This document shows positions 62,641-64,000 of a stretch of 64,000 nt of DNA, in pieces. Numbering within the stretch: position 1 is the first letter of the stretch; each line of letters begins with the position of its first letter. Source of the DNA: Dyadobacter koreensis. GTDB lineage: Bacteria > Bacteroidota > Bacteroidia > Cytophagales > Spirosomataceae. A model generated the notes under the pieces. It searched no databases and was not told the origin of the DNA. It saw only the letters and a program-made list of their open reading frames with translations. Position numbers and translations under genes: made by a program. The stretch is from assembly GCF_900108855.1 (NCBI RefSeq), contig NZ_FNXY01000011.1:1-64000 (forward strand), written 5' to 3'.

Positions 62641-64000
62641 ATGAAAAAAGTGTTACCCGTTATCTGTCTTCTTCTTTTTTACGCTCAAAACTTAACAGCA
62701 CAGGTAACGTCGCCAAAGCCAGATTCTTTGCCTGCCTTGCAGCGGGATTCCATCAAAAACCAGCCATTAAAAAGTGATCCTGTTTCGACATCAGCAATCA
62801 GGGATACGCTTGTAAAACCAGTCCTTAAAACTGATTCCATTCCCGCGGTTCGTCAAAATTTCGATCCGCTTTCAAAACCTGCTACCAAAATTGATACCGT
62901 TGCGAAGCCAGCAGGAGTTACAGATTCTTTATCCAAACCAGTCGGAAAAGCCGATACACTGAATAAGCCCTTAAAACAAGCGGATAGCCTTTCTATTCCT
63001 GGGGAAGTAAAAGATCCAGCCGTTGAAAAAGTTGCTTCGGGGGCTGCGGTTGATAGTTTGGCCGGGCCAGGAGCCAGAGCCGTAAAAGGTCGGGTAACAG
63101 ACGAAGCAGGTGAAGGTTTGCCCGGCGTCAGTGTCTTGGTGAAAAATACAAAAATCCAGACTGTTACCACTCCTGATGGGCTTTTTGATATTAAAGTACC
63201 AAGTGAAAAATCGATTTTAGTATTTAGTTACGTAGGTTTTACAACACAGGAAAGAATTGTTAAAAGGCAGACCAACTTTGCGATCTCAATGAACCCGGAA
63301 GCTAAGGCTTTAAAGGAAGTGGTCGTGGTGGGTTACGGGACGCAAAGCAAGCGGGATTTGGCTAGCTCGACCTCAAGGGTTGCTGCTCAGGAAATAAAAA
63401 GCGCGGTTGTCAATACACTGGATCAGGCTTTGCAGGGCCGGGCAACAGGGGTTCAGGTGACTCAATCTTCCGGCGAACCGGGCGCGTCTACTGTTGTGCG
63501 TATTCGTGGAAATAACTCTTTAAGCGGCAATAATGAACCGTTGTACGTAATCGATGGATTTCCAATGCCCCCATATCGCGAAGCAAGTGCAAACTTTACC
63601 GGTGCCTATGAACAGAACGGGTTGTATGGAATTAATCCGAATGACATTGAAAGTATGGAAGTGCTGAAAGACGCTTCCGCAACAGCGATTTATGGGTCCC
63701 GCGGTGCCAATGGCGTTGTTCTGATCACCACAAAAGCCGGGAAGAGGGGAGCGGGGAGAGTGGAACTTGTAAACAAAACTTCGTTCGGATCAATTTCAAA
63801 ACCGATCAGGATGATGAACGGAAGACAGTATGCCGAAGTGATAAATGAGTCATATCGGATCACTGAACGCCCGGAACCGTTCAAAAATCTGGATAGCGCT
63901 TTCACAAATACTGACTGGATAGGAGCGATTACGCAGCCAAGTTTTCGACAGGATGTTACGTTAAGTGTTTCAGGTGGAAGTCAGAAATCGTCGTATTATG
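62641..64000 (+). CDS. SusC/RagA-type TonB-linked outer membrane receptor, 5' part
   Basis: Runs off the window; about 453 residues are visible. ATG 62641 (MKKVLPVICLLLFYAQNLTAQ) gives a clean signal peptide; an ATG at 62584 adds 19 residues. Residues 22-140 are an unusual low-complexity linker of repeated (R/K)-x-D-(S/T)-(L/I)-x-K-P units. A carboxypeptidase-regulatory-like domain follows (about 146-215: VKGRVTDEAGEGLPGVSVLVK, FSYVGF). After the KEVVVVGYGTQSKRDL link comes the plug domain (LQGRATGVQVTQSSGEPG, VRIRGNNSLSG, PLYVIDGFP, YGSRGANGVVLITTKAGK). A SusD partner should lie downstream. Confidence 0.93.
   Translation, partial: MKKVLPVICLLLFYAQNLTAQVTSPKPDSLPALQRDSIKNQPLKSDPVSTSAIRDTLVKPVLKTDSIPAVRQNFDPLSKPATKIDTVAKPAGVTDSLSKPVGKADTLNKPLKQADSLSIPGEVKDPAVEKVASGAAVDSLAGPGARAVKGRVTDEAGEGLPGVSVLVKNTKIQTVTTPDGLFDIKVPSEKSILVFSYVGFTTQERIVKRQTNFAISMNPEAKALKEVVVVGYGTQSKRDLASSTSRVAAQEIKSAVVNTLDQALQGRATGVQVTQSSGEPGASTVVRIRGNNSLSGNNEPLYVIDGFPMPPYREASANFTGAYEQNGLYGINPNDIESMEVLKDASATAIYGSRGANGVVLITTKAGKRGAGRVELVNKTSFGSISKPIRMMNGRQYAEVINESYRITERPEPFKNLDSAFTNTDWIGAITQPSFRQDVTLSVSGGSQKSSYY

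Noticed and set aside
1..64000. CRISPR array or prophage
   Set aside because: No regularly spaced repeats and no phage structural or integrase genes were found.

Overview
The window looks like a chromosomal segment of a Cytophagales member of the Bacteroidetes, most like Dyadobacter or a relative. The evidence is a SusC-type TonB-linked outer membrane protein, a T9SS sorting-domain relic, LytTR and LuxR regulators, menaquinone genes, Bacteroidetes-type promoter elements (TTTG near -33, TAnnTTTG near -7) and many lipoproteins with short Bacteroidetes-style lipoboxes. The genus is inference; no database was searched.

Layout. 0-2.1 kb: the 3' end of a 5S rRNA, a second decayed 5S fragment with its own terminator, a heavily decayed ISAon1-like insertion sequence, and two near-identical tRNA-Asp genes. 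2.2-12 kb: housekeeping genes (Nif3-like protein, coiled-coil zinc-ribbon protein, TPR protein, RadC, DUF3298-type lipoprotein), a LytS/LytR-type two-component pair, a histidine phosphatase, and a menaquinone pair (hotdog thioesterase plus isochorismate synthase). 12.2-17.8 kb: a complete RND efflux operon (adaptor, pump, TolC-like channel). 18-27 kb: a CvfB-like RNA-binding protein, two exported amidohydrolase-family proteins with eroded metal sites, a frameshifted SDR gene beside an AraC regulator, and a PTP-like lipoprotein. 27-31.6 kb: LuxR-type and AraC-type regulators around a rearranged spot where a T9SS protein tail meets an N-terminally truncated sensor kinase. 31.6-45 kb: mixed accessory and housekeeping genes (TetR, topoisomerase III, ECF sigma pair, metallophosphoesterase, Old Yellow Enzyme with ArsR regulator, glycerophosphodiesterase, pyridine-nucleotide disulfide oxidoreductase).

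The most interesting part is 45.5-53.8 kb. First comes a tightly packed ergothioneine locus: a betaine-type ABC ATPase, a permease fused to a substrate-binding domain, EgtB and EgtD. The binding domain reads in circularly permuted order. By analogy with the ergothioneine importer EgtUV, the transporter probably carries ergothioneine or hercynine. Next, behind a terminator and a candidate promoter, is a three-gene signalling and redox unit: a cyclic-nucleotide-binding-fold histidine kinase, a receiver/glutaredoxin-like/thioredoxin-reductase-like fusion lacking the redox cysteines of both redox modules, and a translationally coupled bacterial ZnF-UBP protein. This trio is the best candidate for an undescribed system.

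54-64 kb: a SWIM-SNF2 helicase, a DUF481-like outer membrane protein, an exported cyanophycinase-like protein, a GH18-ThuA overlapping pair, a decayed 0.9-kb spacer, and a SusC-like receptor that runs off the end and carries an unusual repetitive linker.
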